The notes under the pieces were generated by a model. The model made no database searches. It was not told where the DNA came from and worked only from the letters and a program-made list of their open reading frames with translations. From contig JAJDAP010000029.1 of the NCBI GenBank assembly GCA_029261795.1, forward strand, positions 23,453 through 87,452: a stretch of DNA of 64,000 bases, given 5' to 3'. The translations under genes were made by a program, and so were the position numbers. Source of the DNA: Deltaproteobacteria bacterium (GTDB lineage: Bacteria > Myxococcota_A > UBA9160 > UBA6930). This document shows positions 43,387-52,367 of the stretch, piece by piece; position 1 is the first letter of the stretch, and every line of letters starts with the position of its first letter.

Positions 43387-43553
43387 CTAGCAGGCTGCGG
43401 AAAAACCCACTCCCGTCGCCGGGTACGCATCTTTCCGGCCCACTCTGCGTTGCGAAGCCTTGCTGGGGCTTGCCCCAGCGGCGGCTCCGCGGCTTGATTG
43501 GACCGAAAATCTGCGCACCGGGCTCGGTCCGGGGTTCTTCCGCAACCTGCTAG
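43387..43553. mobile_element. MITE-like element with terminal inverted repeats
   Basis: A 167-bp element is bounded by CTAGCAGGCTGCGGAAAAACC on the left and its near-perfect inverse GGTTCTTCCGCAACCTGCTAG on the right (19 of 21 positions pair). Outer CTAG tetramers on both sides could be the target duplication. The inside is non-coding and includes a GCTGGGGCTTGCCCCAGC hairpin. The ends resemble those of DDE-type insertion sequences. It lies between ssb and the PilZ gene and its right end supplies the PilZ stop codon. Confidence 0.65.
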
Positions 43554-43912
43554 GCGTCGCTCTCTTCCGCGCTCTGCCGGATGCGAAGTTCGCGAATCAG
43601 TGCGTCGATGGCTTCGCGCGCGCTGGTATCGAGCTTCTCGAACTCGATGCCCATTCCCGTCGTCTCGATTCGAACCACGCGACCCCGCGCTTGAACCGGG
43701 ACGTCGGCACCCGGCAGCGTGAACTGCAAGACGACGACCTCGTCCATCTCCAGGGCTTCATCGGTCTCGACGAACAGGCCGCCCTCGTTCACATTGCGCG
43801 TGAACTCCGAGAACATCGCATCGATCGTCGCGTACTGGACCCGAACCGTGACCGGCGCCCGCGCCGCGCGGCGCCGCTCGACCACAGTCTGGATATCGGC
43901 CGGATTCGCCAT
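43550..43912 (-). CDS. PilZ-domain protein of the deltaproteobacterial TIGR02266 type
   Basis: The 120-residue single-domain protein shows RRRAARAPVTVRVQYA (RxxxR cyclic di-GMP contact) and FTRNVNEGGLFVETDEALE ([DN]xSxxG variant with Asn in place of Ser), then VVLQFTLPGADVPVQARGRV and GMGIEFEKLD. This pattern matches the single-PilZ family common in Myxococcota and relatives. It probably binds cyclic di-GMP, which would link it to the HD-GYP protein at 15995. The ATG at 43912 is chosen because the longer frame upstream lacks similarity. Its last codon and stop lie in the terminal repeat of the MITE. Confidence 0.88.
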   Translation of the reverse strand: MANPADIQTVVERRRAARAPVTVRVQYATIDAMFSEFTRNVNEGGLFVETDEALEMDEVVVLQFTLPGADVPVQARGRVVRIETTGMGIEFEKLDTSAREAIDALIRELRIRQSAEESDA

Positions 43913-44218
43913 GTCGCTCTCATCGGAAGCCTGCGCGCCGGACTTGAACCCGAGGCATCCCTGGAGAAACCCGGCACAGGAGACCCCCTGCGCGCACTCT
44001 GGGCGGAGCTGTAGCGGCGCTGCCTCCGGCACCCGAGGGCTGTTGAGGGCATGGGGCGGGCAGATCCCGCTTCGAGGATGTGATGTCGGTCCCTCTCGAG
44101 CGGAGTCGGGTCCCGGAGGGGCTTTTGAGGGGGGGGTTCGCGTCGATGTTAGGTGTTCGGGTCCTGTTCGAGGGCGCAAGCGGGCGTGGGGCCACTCGAA
44201 GATCCGTGCAGCGGTTCC
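43913..44218. other. Intergenic region between the PilZ gene and radC
   Basis: About 306 bases with no gene, repeat or clear promoter visible. It has an eight-G homopolymer near 44130. The radC transcript should end here and the PilZ promoter should lie within it. Confidence 0.35.
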
Positions 44219-44935
44219 CTAGCCGCCCAGCCAGCCCAGCTCGCGGAGGCTGCTGAAGCCGGTTTCGGCTACCACCACGTGGTCGAGAACCGGAATGCCC
44301 AGGATCTCGCCCACCCGGACCAACCGTTCGGTCAGTTGGCGATCCTCGTCGCTCGGGGTGGGATCGCCGCTCGGGTGGTTGTGGACGAGCACGACGGCTG
44401 CGGCGGCCTCGCGAAGCGCATGGCGAAAGACCTCGCGCGGATGCACCAGACTCGCCGTCAGCGTTCCGCGGGTGACCAGTGCCACACGAATCAGCCGGTG
44501 CCGACCGTCGAGCAACAGCACGTGGAATTCCTCCTGGAGGGCGTCGCGCAGGTGGGCGTGGAAGTGGCGGTGAACGTCGTCGGGCCGCCGAACCGGCTCG
44601 CCACGCTCGAGCGGTTCCGCTGCGAGCCGGCGACCGATCTCCACGGCCGCGAGGAGTCGGGCGGCCTTGGCGAGACCGATCCCCGTTCGAGAACACAGTG
44701 CCGCGAGGGGCGCCGTTGCCAACATGCGCAGACCACCGTCGTCGATCAGTGCTTGTGCGAGCTCGCGCACGGTTTGGCGCTTCGCTCCAGTTCCCAACAC
44801 GAGCGCCAGCAGCTCTTCGTCGCGCAAGGCCGTGAAACCGTGAAGCTGGGCACGCTCCCGTGGGCCCGCAGCTGCTGCGGGGAGCGGGCGTGCAGGCTGC
44901 CCATGAAACTCTGATTCGTCGAAGTCGGATCTCAC
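44219..44935 (-). CDS. radC: RadC/JAB-domain protein
   Basis: The 238-residue protein has the N-terminal helix-hairpin-helix part (GFTALRDEELLALVLGTG, LCSRTGIGLAKAARLLAAVE) and the C-terminal MPN/JAB metalloprotease-like domain with VVLVHNHPSGDPTPSDEDR and LTASLVHPREVFRHAL. Despite its name, a DNA-repair role is doubtful in the family and the function is unsettled. I placed the start at a GTG at 44935 to give the usual length; the open frame further upstream is Arg/Pro-rich shadow of the neighbouring gene. Confidence 0.9.
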   Translation of the reverse strand: MRSDFDESEFHGQPARPLPAAAAGPRERAQLHGFTALRDEELLALVLGTGAKRQTVRELAQALIDDGGLRMLATAPLAALCSRTGIGLAKAARLLAAVEIGRRLAAEPLERGEPVRRPDDVHRHFHAHLRDALQEEFHVLLLDGRHRLIRVALVTRGTLTASLVHPREVFRHALREAAAAVVLVHNHPSGDPTPSDEDRQLTERLVRVGEILGIPVLDHVVVAETGFSSLRELGWLGG

Positions 44936-44994
44936 GTCGCTCTCGCGGGGACCCGGGGCAGGCACGGGAAAGCTATCCCAGTCAGGCTGGGCCG

Positions 44995-46152
44995 CTAGTT
45001 TGGCGCTCGACACGAGCGCTCGACACGGCGCGCTTCGGCGATGACCTGGGCCACTTCGGCAGCGGGGAGATCTGGTGCGATCAGCGATGCCAGCACGCGA
45101 TCGGTTTCGTGCGGTGTGGTGACCTGGCGGACGAACCCAGACAGGATGGCCAGATAGCCGCGGATCTCGCTGGCGCGTCCCATCGCGAGGTCCGCCTCGA
45201 TGGGACGCATCGGATCGAAGCGAGTGCCATCGACGAGTTCGACCAGCCCGATTCGATCGAGTTCGGCGAGACGACGCAGGGTGGCCCGCTGGATGGCGTC
45301 GAGAAAACGTCCGGTCGGTGCCAAGGCGCGAGCCAGCGAGGTCGCGGGCATGGCCTGGCGAAGTTCCCGCTCGAACTGGCGTGCGCAGACATCGACGTCG
45401 TCTGCTCCCAGGCGTGCCAGGCCCGCCCGGGCACGCTCGGTCGCGGCAAGCCCGCCGTCGCGAGGAACCCACTCGATCACGATGCGCTCGAGCCCGCGCA
45501 CCGGGTCACGTCCCTGGTGTGCACGCAGCTCTTGATGCGCTTGCCAGCCATCATCCAACGCGACCGCGACGAAGAGATCCTCGCCAACGTTCTCGATCGA
45601 CAGATCGGGGCGTCCGGCCAGCTCCGATCGGGTTTCGGCGAGCACCACGTGCACGGCCCGGGCGGTTTCCTGTACGCGCACGTCGGCGCTCGACTGGGTC
45701 CACAGAACCAGCGAACGCCGACCGACCAGCCTTCGATGGGTCGCCGCGAGCAACGCGTTGGGCAGGGGCTCCAGCAGGATCTCGATCCGGGCAGGAATCT
45801 CGTTCGCCGGATAGCTCAGCTCACGCGTCCGGTAGCCTGGCCGCAGCGCGCGCAATACGACGACGTCACCTCCTGCCACCGAGGGAAGTCGCAGCAGCGT
45901 GGGCGCCTGCGTGCGTTCGTGGAGCCGCGTTCTTTGCTCGCGCACATAGCGCAGCTCGAGCCGGGCGTCGGTCGGCTGGGTCTCGACCCGAACCTCGCTG
46001 ACGCGGTGCCTGGCGCGCTGCCAACGTTCGATGCCGCTCCGCTCGGTGTGCGCATCCGGATCGAGTACGACCTCGGACTCCGCGGCGGCTGCGCCGCCCG
46101 CGATTGTCCCGGCCAGCAGCCCTGCGAGAACGATCGGTGCGATGCGCGTCAT
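44995..46152 (-). CDS. Exported hypothetical protein with a PEGA-like domain
   Basis: The 385-residue protein has a signal peptide (IVLAGLLAGTIAGGAAAA). A PEGA-like beta domain follows at residues ~50-130 (VRVETQPTDARLELRYV, VVLRALRPGYRTRELSYP). The rest is alpha/beta with QFERELRQAMPATSLARAL and a late helical segment, and a single Cys near the end. No enzyme motif was found. It follows the sigma/anti-sigma pair on the same strand with only ~47 bases to the anti-sigma stop, so it may be a member or target of that regulon; this is inference. Confidence 0.6.
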   Translation of the reverse strand: MTRIAPIVLAGLLAGTIAGGAAAAESEVVLDPDAHTERSGIERWQRARHRVSEVRVETQPTDARLELRYVREQRTRLHERTQAPTLLRLPSVAGGDVVVLRALRPGYRTRELSYPANEIPARIEILLEPLPNALLAATHRRLVGRRSLVLWTQSSADVRVQETARAVHVVLAETRSELAGRPDLSIENVGEDLFVAVALDDGWQAHQELRAHQGRDPVRGLERIVIEWVPRDGGLAATERARAGLARLGADDVDVCARQFERELRQAMPATSLARALAPTGRFLDAIQRATLRRLAELDRIGLVELVDGTRFDPMRPIEADLAMGRASEIRGYLAILSGFVRQVTTPHETDRVLASLIAPDLPAAEVAQVIAEARRVERSCRAPN

Positions 46153-46199
46153 ATCGGCGCGGGAGACTAGCAGCCCTGGGGCTACCGCCGGCGTCGGAT

Positions 46200-46970
46200 C
46201 TAGCGCACCGAAACCTGTTCGAAGTGCGGAGCCAGACGTTGGGCACGCGGGTCGCGGGTCGCGCGCAGGCGCTCGGCCACGCGCGGTGCCGAGCCCGAGT
46301 GGGCAGCGAAACGGGAGAGATCCACCAGCCAGCGGGTGCGGGCCGCGTCCGGCACGGCATCCACCTCCATGACGAAGGCGCGCGGTTCATCGACCGCCAG
46401 GCCGAGCAGCCAGGAGTGCCAGGCCGCGCAGGCGGCTGCGCCCGGCTGACGCAGACATTGCGTGCGCAGCGATGCGCCGGCCTCGAAATCGGCCGCCCTA
46501 CGTTCCGGCGCGGCTACCGGAGCCGGGCCGCGCGCAACCAGCGTCGGAGCCTTCGACGAAGCGGTCCCGTCGGGAACAGCAGCTGCGGCCAGCGCTCGGG
46601 GTGCCGGGGTGGCGCCCGGCCAGCCAACCTCGATCTCGACGGTCTGGACCAGCAGCAACAAGGCCAGGCCCGCCATACCGGTGGCAAGGGGGGCGGTCCA
46701 GGCGCCGTTCCACCAGGCCGACCAACGTGCCCACGCCACCGGGCGGCCCTCACCGGCTTCGAGCCGGGCGAAGATCTTGGCGGCGAGATCCTCGGGCGGT
46801 TCCTCGGAGGCGAGGCTACGGAGTAAGTGGACCGTGTGGTCGAGCGCGTCTCGCTCCTCCCGGCATGCTGGACAGGCATCCAGGTGGGCCTCCAGCCGGG
46901 CTGCGGCGCGCACCGAAAGGCCGCCCTCGAGATGGGCGGAGAGACGGCGACGGACGGCGTCGTGATTCAT
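46200..46970 (-). CDS. Membrane anti-sigma factor with zinc-finger domain
   Basis: The 256-residue protein has an N-terminal anti-sigma zinc domain, HLEGGLSVRAAARLEAHLDA followed by CPACREERDAL (HxxxCxxC pattern). One membrane helix lies at ~residues 95-112 (PLATGMAGLALLLLVQTVEI), and the C-terminal part of ~140 residues should lie outside. It would hold the ECF sigma factor at the membrane until a signal. Its ATG overlaps the TGA of the sigma factor gene (four bases), the usual coupling for such pairs. Confidence 0.88.
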   Translation of the reverse strand: MNHDAVRRRLSAHLEGGLSVRAAARLEAHLDACPACREERDALDHTVHLLRSLASEEPPEDLAAKIFARLEAGEGRPVAWARWSAWWNGAWTAPLATGMAGLALLLLVQTVEIEVGWPGATPAPRALAAAAVPDGTASSKAPTLVARGPAPVAAPERRAADFEAGASLRTQCLRQPGAAACAAWHSWLLGLAVDEPRAFVMEVDAVPDAARTRWLVDLSRFAAHSGSAPRVAERLRATRDPRAQRLAPHFEQVSVR

Positions 46971-47620
46971 GACATGCCCTCGCCGCGCTTGACGAGATCT
47001 GCCAGCCGTTCCCGCAGCACCCGGCGGCCGCGATGGATCCGCGATTTCACGGTGCCCTCGGCCACCTGGAGCACCTCGGCGATCTCCGAATAGGCGAGGC
47101 CTTCGAGATCGTAGAGAATCACCGGCGCCCGCAGATTCTTGGGCAGGGCCAGGATCTCCCGTTGGACCCTCAGCCGGATCTCGTTCCCGGCCGTCGCGGC
47201 CTCGGGCGAGACCGGTCCCTGGGGAATGGCTTCACCCACCGACTGTTCGAGCCCGAGTGCGTCCATGTGCGAACGACGCCGACCCAGGCTGCGCCGGCGG
47301 TTCAGCGCGGCATTCACGGCGACCCGATACACGAAGGTCGAGAAACGGGCTTCGCGTCGGAACCGGTGGCCATGGCGATGCAGGTTCAGGAAGGTGTCCT
47401 GAGCGGCATCCTCGGCTTCCTGCCGATTGCCGAGCATCCGCATCAGCAGCCCGAAGATGCGCCGCTCATGCCGTTTGACGAGCTGCTCGAAGGCCGCAGC
47501 ATCCCCGTCGCGCCAGCGATCGACGAGTTCGAGGTCCGGATCGACGGTCGGCGTGGGGCGCTCGAAGTCGGCGGACAAGGGTTGGGGTTGTTCCAGGAGA
47601 GGTTGCGTCACGAAAGCCAC
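46967..47620 (-). CDS. ECF sigma factor, RpoE-like
   Basis: The 217-residue sigma factor has region 2 (FEQLVKRHERRIFGLLMRML, DAAQDTFLNLHRHGHRF) and region 4 (LPKNLRAPVILYDLEGLAYS, VAEGTVKSRIHRGRRVLRE). An N-terminal ~28-residue extension precedes region 2. Region 2 reading STFVYRVAVNAALNRRR is typical for RpoE/SigW-type factors. It is coupled to the anti-sigma gene and would direct an envelope- or stress-response regulon. Its promoter, possibly autoregulated, lies in the 115 bases before it. Confidence 0.93.
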   Translation of the reverse strand: MAFVTQPLLEQPQPLSADFERPTPTVDPDLELVDRWRDGDAAAFEQLVKRHERRIFGLLMRMLGNRQEAEDAAQDTFLNLHRHGHRFRREARFSTFVYRVAVNAALNRRRSLGRRRSHMDALGLEQSVGEAIPQGPVSPEAATAGNEIRLRVQREILALPKNLRAPVILYDLEGLAYSEIAEVLQVAEGTVKSRIHRGRRVLRERLADLVKRGEGMS

Positions 47621-47735
47621 GCCGGATTCGACACCGGGTTGTTGGATCGGTTCCCTACGGCCAGAGGAAATTCCTACCGCCCGTTGGATACGCCACGGCG
47701 CCGCATCCGGTTCGACGCCCGTATGAGCAGGAGAT

Positions 47736-48224
47736 TCAGCGAGAGCCGGGCCGCTCCCAGACCCCGGTCTTGCCGCCCTGCTTTCGGATCAGCCGAACAT
47801 CGGAAACGATCATTCCGCGATCGATGGCCTTGCACATATCGTAGATGGTGAGGCCGGCAGCAGCGACGGCGACCAGGGCCTCCATCTCGACGCCGGTTCG
47901 CGCGTGGGCCCGAACGGTGGCCTCGACCCTGACGCAGGGGCCCGCCGGGGCCGCCGTCAGCACCACCTCGATGGACTCGACCGGAAGTTGGTGGCAGAGC
48001 GGAATCCACTGGTCCGTGCGTTTCGAGGCCTGAATCCCCGCGATGCGGGCCGTCGCGAAGACGTCGCCCTTGGGCATCCGGCCCTCGGTGATCGCGGCCA
48101 GGGTCTCCGCGGCCATCTGGACCTCGCAGCCGGCGACGCATACCCGCTCGGTCACCGGCTTCTCGCCGACGTCCACCATACGGGCGCGACCCTGGTCATC
48201 GAGATGCGTGAGGCCGTCACTCAT
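47736..48224 (-). CDS. moaC: Cyclic pyranopterin monophosphate synthase MoaC
   Basis: The 162-residue protein has LTHLDDQGRARMVDVGEKPV, PKGDVFATARIAGIQASKRT, the active-site LCHQLPVESIEV, and TGVEMEALVAVAAAGLTIYD with MCKAIDRGMIV, all MoaC hallmarks. It forms cPMP, the first stable intermediate of molybdenum cofactor synthesis. The ATG at 48224 overlaps the stop of the upstream lipase (ATGA). No other moa gene is in the window; the pairing with a lipase seems to be a matter of genome packing. Confidence 0.96.
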   Translation of the reverse strand: MSDGLTHLDDQGRARMVDVGEKPVTERVCVAGCEVQMAAETLAAITEGRMPKGDVFATARIAGIQASKRTDQWIPLCHQLPVESIEVVLTAAPAGPCVRVEATVRAHARTGVEMEALVAVAAAGLTIYDMCKAIDRGMIVSDVRLIRKQGGKTGVWERPGSR

Positions 48225-49072
48225 TGGCTGAGTTCCTTCCACCAGCCGAGGATGTCGGACCGGACCTGATCGCGCTCGGGCTCGTTCAAGATCTCGTGGC
48301 GAAGCTCCGGGTACGCATGGAACCGGCTTCCCGTCGTCGTGATCGGCGCCATGAAGGCGCGCGTCGCCTCAGCGTCGCAGATCGGGTCGGCCTCGCCGTG
48401 GAGCGCCAGCAGCGGCACCGCGACCTCGCTGGAAGCCGCTGCGGTCTGGGAAGCTGTCTGGCTCAGCTGATTTCCCAGCGATGCCGTGATGGTCCGCTCG
48501 ACGAGCGGGTCGGCGAGGTAGCGCTGGCCGACTTCGGGATCGCGAGACAGGCCCGCTGCGTCCAGGTTCATCTTGATCGTGAAGGTGGGCCACAGCTTCG
48601 CCAGGACCCGCGCTGCCAGGAGTTGAAGCGTCGGGGCTCCACCCACGGAGAGCGCCGGACCGGTCACGACCGCACTGGCGACCACGGGCTTGCGCTTCGT
48701 CAGGTGCGTCAGCGTGATCAGTCCGCCCATGCTGTGGCCCATCAGGTGGATGGGAAGGCCCGCGTAGGTCTCGCGTGCGAGAGCCAGGACGCTGTCGAGA
48801 TCGTCCAGGAACTGATCGAAGTGGTCGACGTGGCAGCGCGCGCCCTCGCTACGGCCGTGGCCGCGCAGATCGAAAGACTCTACGGCCAAGCCCTCGGCGG
48901 CGAAGGCGGCCGCCGTCTCGTCGTAGCGCCCGCTGTGCTCAGCATAGCCGTGGACCAGCACGACCACGTGGTGCGGGGCGTCGGGTTGCCAGGCCCGGCG
49001 GAACAGGCGAAGCCCGTCCTGGCTCTCGAGGTGGGATTCGATGCGGCGCAGTGCGCCCTCCCCCACGGACAC
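48221..49072 (-). CDS. Alpha/beta hydrolase, monoacylglycerol-lipase type
   Basis: The 283-residue enzyme matches the MGL/lysophospholipase group: oxyanion VLVHGYAEHSGRYDETA, FDLRGHGRSEGARCHVD, nucleophile elbow LMGHSMGGLITLTHL, acid LALHGEADPICD and His in RHEILNEPERDQV. It probably hydrolyses monoglycerides or lysophospholipids in the cytoplasm; no signal peptide is present. The start is a GTG at 49072, five bases after the transglycosylase stop. It is co-translated with moaC. Confidence 0.9.
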   Translation of the reverse strand: MSVGEGALRRIESHLESQDGLRLFRRAWQPDAPHHVVVLVHGYAEHSGRYDETAAAFAAEGLAVESFDLRGHGRSEGARCHVDHFDQFLDDLDSVLALARETYAGLPIHLMGHSMGGLITLTHLTKRKPVVASAVVTGPALSVGGAPTLQLLAARVLAKLWPTFTIKMNLDAAGLSRDPEVGQRYLADPLVERTITASLGNQLSQTASQTAAASSEVAVPLLALHGEADPICDAEATRAFMAPITTTGSRFHAYPELRHEILNEPERDQVRSDILGWWKELSQ

Positions 49073-49077
49073 GTCCG

Positions 49078-49638
49078 CTAGGAGCGAACGTCGCGAACCA
49101 GGGATTCCTGGGCCGCGCGAACCTTTTCCAGGTAGGCCGTGCCGCGAATGTTGGAGCCCCAGAAGTAGGTGGAGATTCCGTCGTCCTCACCGAGGCGCCG
49201 GATGTCGCTCGACAAGATCGTGCAGCTGGCTTCGATGTTGGCCTCGATCGTCGACGGATTCCCGGCGAGATCGAGCGGGCGAATCATGTATGGCATGACC
49301 TGCATCAGGCCCAACGCACCCTTCGGGCTCCGCACGTGGGGTCGGCCGGTGCTTTCGACCGTCATGATCGAAGCCACCAGCATCGGATCGAGGCCGTGGC
49401 GTTCGCTCGAACGCAGGATGGCCAGGCGGATCCGCTCGACCTGGCTGGCTTCGAGGTGCCGGTTGAGCTTGCGGAGCTTTTGATCGATCGCGGTCGCGGC
49501 ATCGGGCTCGGCTTCGACGACGAGGGCCGGAGCCTCAGAAGCGGAAACGACGCCGGCCTCCGGCAGCTGGGAACCAGAGAGCAGGGCGGCACACAGGCCA
49601 ATACACACCACTCGCATCGCGCTCAGATCTGCGTTCAT
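49078..49638 (-). CDS. Periplasmic lytic transglycosylase (SLT domain)
   Basis: The 186-residue protein has an export signal (MRVVCIGLCAALLSGS) and an SLT/goose-lysozyme fold: MLVASIMTVESTGRPHVRS with the catalytic Glu, SPKGALGLMQVMPYM and NIEASCTILSSDIRRLG. It would cleave peptidoglycan glycan strands to 1,6-anhydro ends. Length is short (a bare SLT domain), similar to MltE/EmtA-like enzymes. A Cys near the signal (VVCIGLC) might be a lipidation site, but no good lipobox is present. ATG 49638 has a GGAGACG Shine-Dalgarno; the frame continues further upstream without a signal. Confidence 0.88.
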   Translation of the reverse strand: MNADLSAMRVVCIGLCAALLSGSQLPEAGVVSASEAPALVVEAEPDAATAIDQKLRKLNRHLEASQVERIRLAILRSSERHGLDPMLVASIMTVESTGRPHVRSPKGALGLMQVMPYMIRPLDLAGNPSTIEANIEASCTILSSDIRRLGEDDGISTYFWGSNIRGTAYLEKVRAAQESLVRDVRS

Positions 49639-49990
49639 CGTTCGTCTCCGATCCGCCCAGAGCCTGTCGCTCACCCTCGAGCCAGGCCTGGGTGCACGGG
49701 AACCCTCCGTACTTGGATCGGCTGGACGATTCCGGCGGCGAGCCAGGACGGGGGGCGTCCGTTGCAAAGAACTCCGGCGCCCCAGAGGGCTGCCAGAGAC
49801 CCATCAAGCGTATCGGATCCCCGATCCCGCTGCCAAAGAACACAGGCGCCGGCAAGCCCTGCGGGGCAGTTTGGGGCTCACACATGGTGTTTCGCCGGGC
49901 TCGGTCTTTCCCGTGGGGAAAAAATAAAATCGAGGCCACCAAGGCGGCGTTGGTGGGAACACAGATCTACCAGGTTTCGCTCATCGCGCC
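49639..49990. other. Divergent promoter region between transglycosylase and histidine kinase genes
   Basis: About 350 bases without a gene. An unusually AT-rich patch at 49917-49930 contains TAAAAT, a good -10 candidate for the kinase, directly after a TTTCCC/GGGAAA hairpin. No clear -35 is seen. The hairpin followed by A residues is not an intrinsic terminator on the plus strand. Confidence 0.35.
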
Positions 49991-49996
49991 GTGATA

Positions 49997-51529
49997 ATGA
50001 TCGCGGTTCAGCGTGGGGAAACCCTGGCGGGTGGTACGATTCCAATCCCGCCAGATTCCACAGGAGGCCCCGGTATTTCAGCCCTTGCATCCGGACAAGC
50101 AACGTTCGAACTCCAGGCGGCGGCATTGCCCATCGTCCAGGGCCTGGCCGGCCTCCATGAATGGGTGTTGGTGGCCGACCCCGAGGATCGCATCGTCTGG
50201 GTGTCCGATGCGCTGGCGTCAATGTGGGGCGGTGGCCACTCACTGAAGGGAAAGCCTTGGCTCGGCGAACGCGTTCTCCCCGACTTCCCTGATCGACTGC
50301 GAGAAACCCTCGAGAACACTGGCCTGCTAGGCAATGAGCCCGTCTTGCTCCAGAACCGTGACGAAGCCCCGCTCAAGGCGACCGTCTCCGCGGCGCAGAT
50401 ATGTAGCGGGTCGGGTGGCGCCTACACCGTCGCGATCTTCCGGGTGGGACAACCCGAGGAGCGCGAACTCCATGCCCAACTCGGTTACAGCAAGGCCATC
50501 CTCGACAGCGCGCCCGAGGGTGTGGTGGTGATCGATCGCAGTCGCTTCATCACCTATGCGAACCCGGCCATGGCGACGCTCACCGGCTACCGCATCGACG
50601 AAATCGTGGATCGGCCGCTCAGCGCCTTCATCAACGACCAACTCGATCAGACCCAGCTCTCCGAGGTGCTGTCGGAGGATCCGGAGCGGACGCATAGCGT
50701 CGACCTCGAGCTTCGTCGCCGAGACGACGCACCGCTGTCTGCCAACGTATCGATCAAGCTGCTCGCGCTCCCGGACGGTTCCCAGGTCGGCGCGGTGGCC
50801 TACGTCCGGGACGTGACCGAGATCCGACGCTTCCAGCGCGAACTCGAGCGCAAGAACGCCGAACTCGAACACACCGTGCACGCGGTGTCCCATGATCTGC
50901 GTTCCCCCCTGGTGGCGATTCTCGGCTTCTCACGCCTGCTTCGAGAAGACTACGGTGACGCCATCGACGAAAAGGGACTGCGCTTCGTGAGCCGGATCGA
51001 AGAAGCCGGGCGGACCATGGAAGGCTTGATTCACGATCTGCTCGAACTCGCTCGAATCGGCAAGACCGACCCGATGAGGGTCCCGGTCGATCCGCGCCAG
51101 GTGCTCCAGCAGATCCAGGCCGAGATGAAGCCGCGCCTCGACGAGATCGGCATCCGGCTACGGATACCCGTGGACCCGCCAATCCTCTACTGCGACCGCA
51201 CGCATCTCTATCAGGTGCTCGGCAACCTGATCGGAAATGCCCTCGACCACATGGGCGCCTGTGATAGTCCCGAGATCTCGGTCGAGATCAGCGAAGAGCC
51301 TGGCCTGCAACGAATCTGCGTACGGGACAACGGTGCCGGCATCGCCGCCGAACATCATGAGCGGATCTTCGAGATCTTCCACAGCCTGTCGCCATGCAAG
51401 GGAAACCACGGCACGGGCATCGGCCTCGCCGTGGTGAGCAAGATCGCGGCGGCCCACGGTGGCCGCGCCTGGGTCGAGAGCGAGCCGGGCAAGGGTGCGG
51501 CCTTCCACGTCAGCTTCGCCAAGGCCTGA
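49997..51529 (+). CDS. PAS-domain sensor histidine kinase
   Basis: The 510-residue protein has two PAS-like domains (residues ~45-150 and ~160-280; the second with AILDSAPEGVVVIDRSRFIT and AVAYVRDVTEIRRFQRELE). A HisKA domain follows with HAVSHDLRSPLVAILGFSRL, and a HATPase domain with LGNLIGNALDHMGA (N box), VRDNGAGIAAEHHERIFEIF and HGTGIGLAVVSKIAAAHGG. There is no membrane segment, so it should be a cytoplasmic sensor. No response regulator is adjacent, so it is an orphan kinase. The start may be the GTG at 49991 or the ATG at 49997; no Shine-Dalgarno is visible. Confidence 0.9.
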   Translation: MIAVQRGETLAGGTIPIPPDSTGGPGISALASGQATFELQAAALPIVQGLAGLHEWVLVADPEDRIVWVSDALASMWGGGHSLKGKPWLGERVLPDFPDRLRETLENTGLLGNEPVLLQNRDEAPLKATVSAAQICSGSGGAYTVAIFRVGQPEERELHAQLGYSKAILDSAPEGVVVIDRSRFITYANPAMATLTGYRIDEIVDRPLSAFINDQLDQTQLSEVLSEDPERTHSVDLELRRRDDAPLSANVSIKLLALPDGSQVGAVAYVRDVTEIRRFQRELERKNAELEHTVHAVSHDLRSPLVAILGFSRLLREDYGDAIDEKGLRFVSRIEEAGRTMEGLIHDLLELARIGKTDPMRVPVDPRQVLQQIQAEMKPRLDEIGIRLRIPVDPPILYCDRTHLYQVLGNLIGNALDHMGACDSPEISVEISEEPGLQRICVRDNGAGIAAEHHERIFEIFHSLSPCKGNHGTGIGLAVVSKIAAAHGGRAWVESEPGKGAAFHVSFAKA

Positions 51530-51576
51530 GCGAACGCTGGCCGCAATCTGAGCGGTACCGTAGGTTCCGCGGCCGG

Positions 51577-52359
51577 ATGTACCCCGAACTCTTCCGGATT
51601 CCCTACTTCGACTTCCCCATCAGCTCCTTCGGCGTCCTGATGGCCTGCGGCTTTCTCGCCGCCTGGTGGATCGTTGGCAAGCGTTTCGAAGAGCACGGCC
51701 TGGATCCCGAACTCTCTTCGACCATCGTCCTGTACGCGGCGATCGGCGGAATCCTCGGCTCGAAGCTCTACTTCGCCATCGACGTCGGCCTGGTCCGTGG
51801 TCAGGGCGAGTTCCTGGACCTGCTGCTCGATCGCGGCGGCATCACCTGGTACGGCGGTCTGATCGGCGGGATCCTGGTCACCACGATCGGGACGCGCATC
51901 CACGAGATTCCGACCCGACTGGTGGCGAGTGCGGTGGCCGCCGCGGCGCCCTTCGGCCAGGCGCTCGGCCGGGTCGGTTGCTTCCTGGTCGGTGATGACT
52001 ACGGGGTGCGCAGCGAAGGTTGGTGGGCGGTCGCCTTTCCGAAGGGCGCCCCACCGACCAGGGATTCGGTCACCGGTGAGGTCTTCTCGGTACACGCGAC
52101 CCAGCTCTACGAAGTCGCCTGGCTGATTCCCGTCGGGCTCTTCCTCTGGTCGCGGCGCAAGAAGAGCAACTGCCTGTTCGGCGAGTACCTGATGCTGGCA
52201 GCCATCGGGCGCTTCGTCGTGGAATTCTGGCGGGTCAATCCGCAAGCCGGTCTCGGGCTGACTTCGGCGCAGTGGATCGCCGTCGGGCTCTTCGTTTCCG
52301 GCGCGGCCTTGTGCGCCTACTATCGCGACAAGCCCGAACCCGTGCCCAACCCCGCCTGA
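51577..52359 (+). CDS. lgt: Prolipoprotein diacylglyceryl transferase
   Basis: The 260-residue membrane enzyme has about seven helices and the Lgt signatures: PYFDFPISSFGVLMACGFLA, GGITWYGGLIGGILV, ALGRVGCFLVGDDYG and VHATQLYEVAWLIPVGL, where the His-x-x-Gln-Leu-Tyr segment is conserved. It transfers diacylglycerol from phosphatidylglycerol to the Cys of lipobox proteins, such as the OmpA lipoprotein at 6799. The ATG at 51577 gives the normal start; the frame upstream reads through the kinase 3' end. Confidence 0.95.
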   Translation: MYPELFRIPYFDFPISSFGVLMACGFLAAWWIVGKRFEEHGLDPELSSTIVLYAAIGGILGSKLYFAIDVGLVRGQGEFLDLLLDRGGITWYGGLIGGILVTTIGTRIHEIPTRLVASAVAAAAPFGQALGRVGCFLVGDDYGVRSEGWWAVAFPKGAPPTRDSVTGEVFSVHATQLYEVAWLIPVGLFLWSRRKKSNCLFGEYLMLAAIGRFVVEFWRVNPQAGLGLTSAQWIAVGLFVSGAALCAYYRDKPEPVPNPA

Positions 52360-52367
52360 GGTTCCCC

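Noticed and set aside
44936..45472. N-terminal extension of the RadC frame to 417 residues
   Set aside because: The added part lies opposite the neighbouring gene's frame, is Arg/Pro-rich and unlike any RadC; the GTG at 44935 gives normal length.
49905..49930. Intrinsic terminator (TTTCCC/GGGAAA hairpin)
   Set aside because: The stem is only 6 bp, and on the plus strand it is followed by A residues; on the minus strand the T-run comes before the hairpin, not after.
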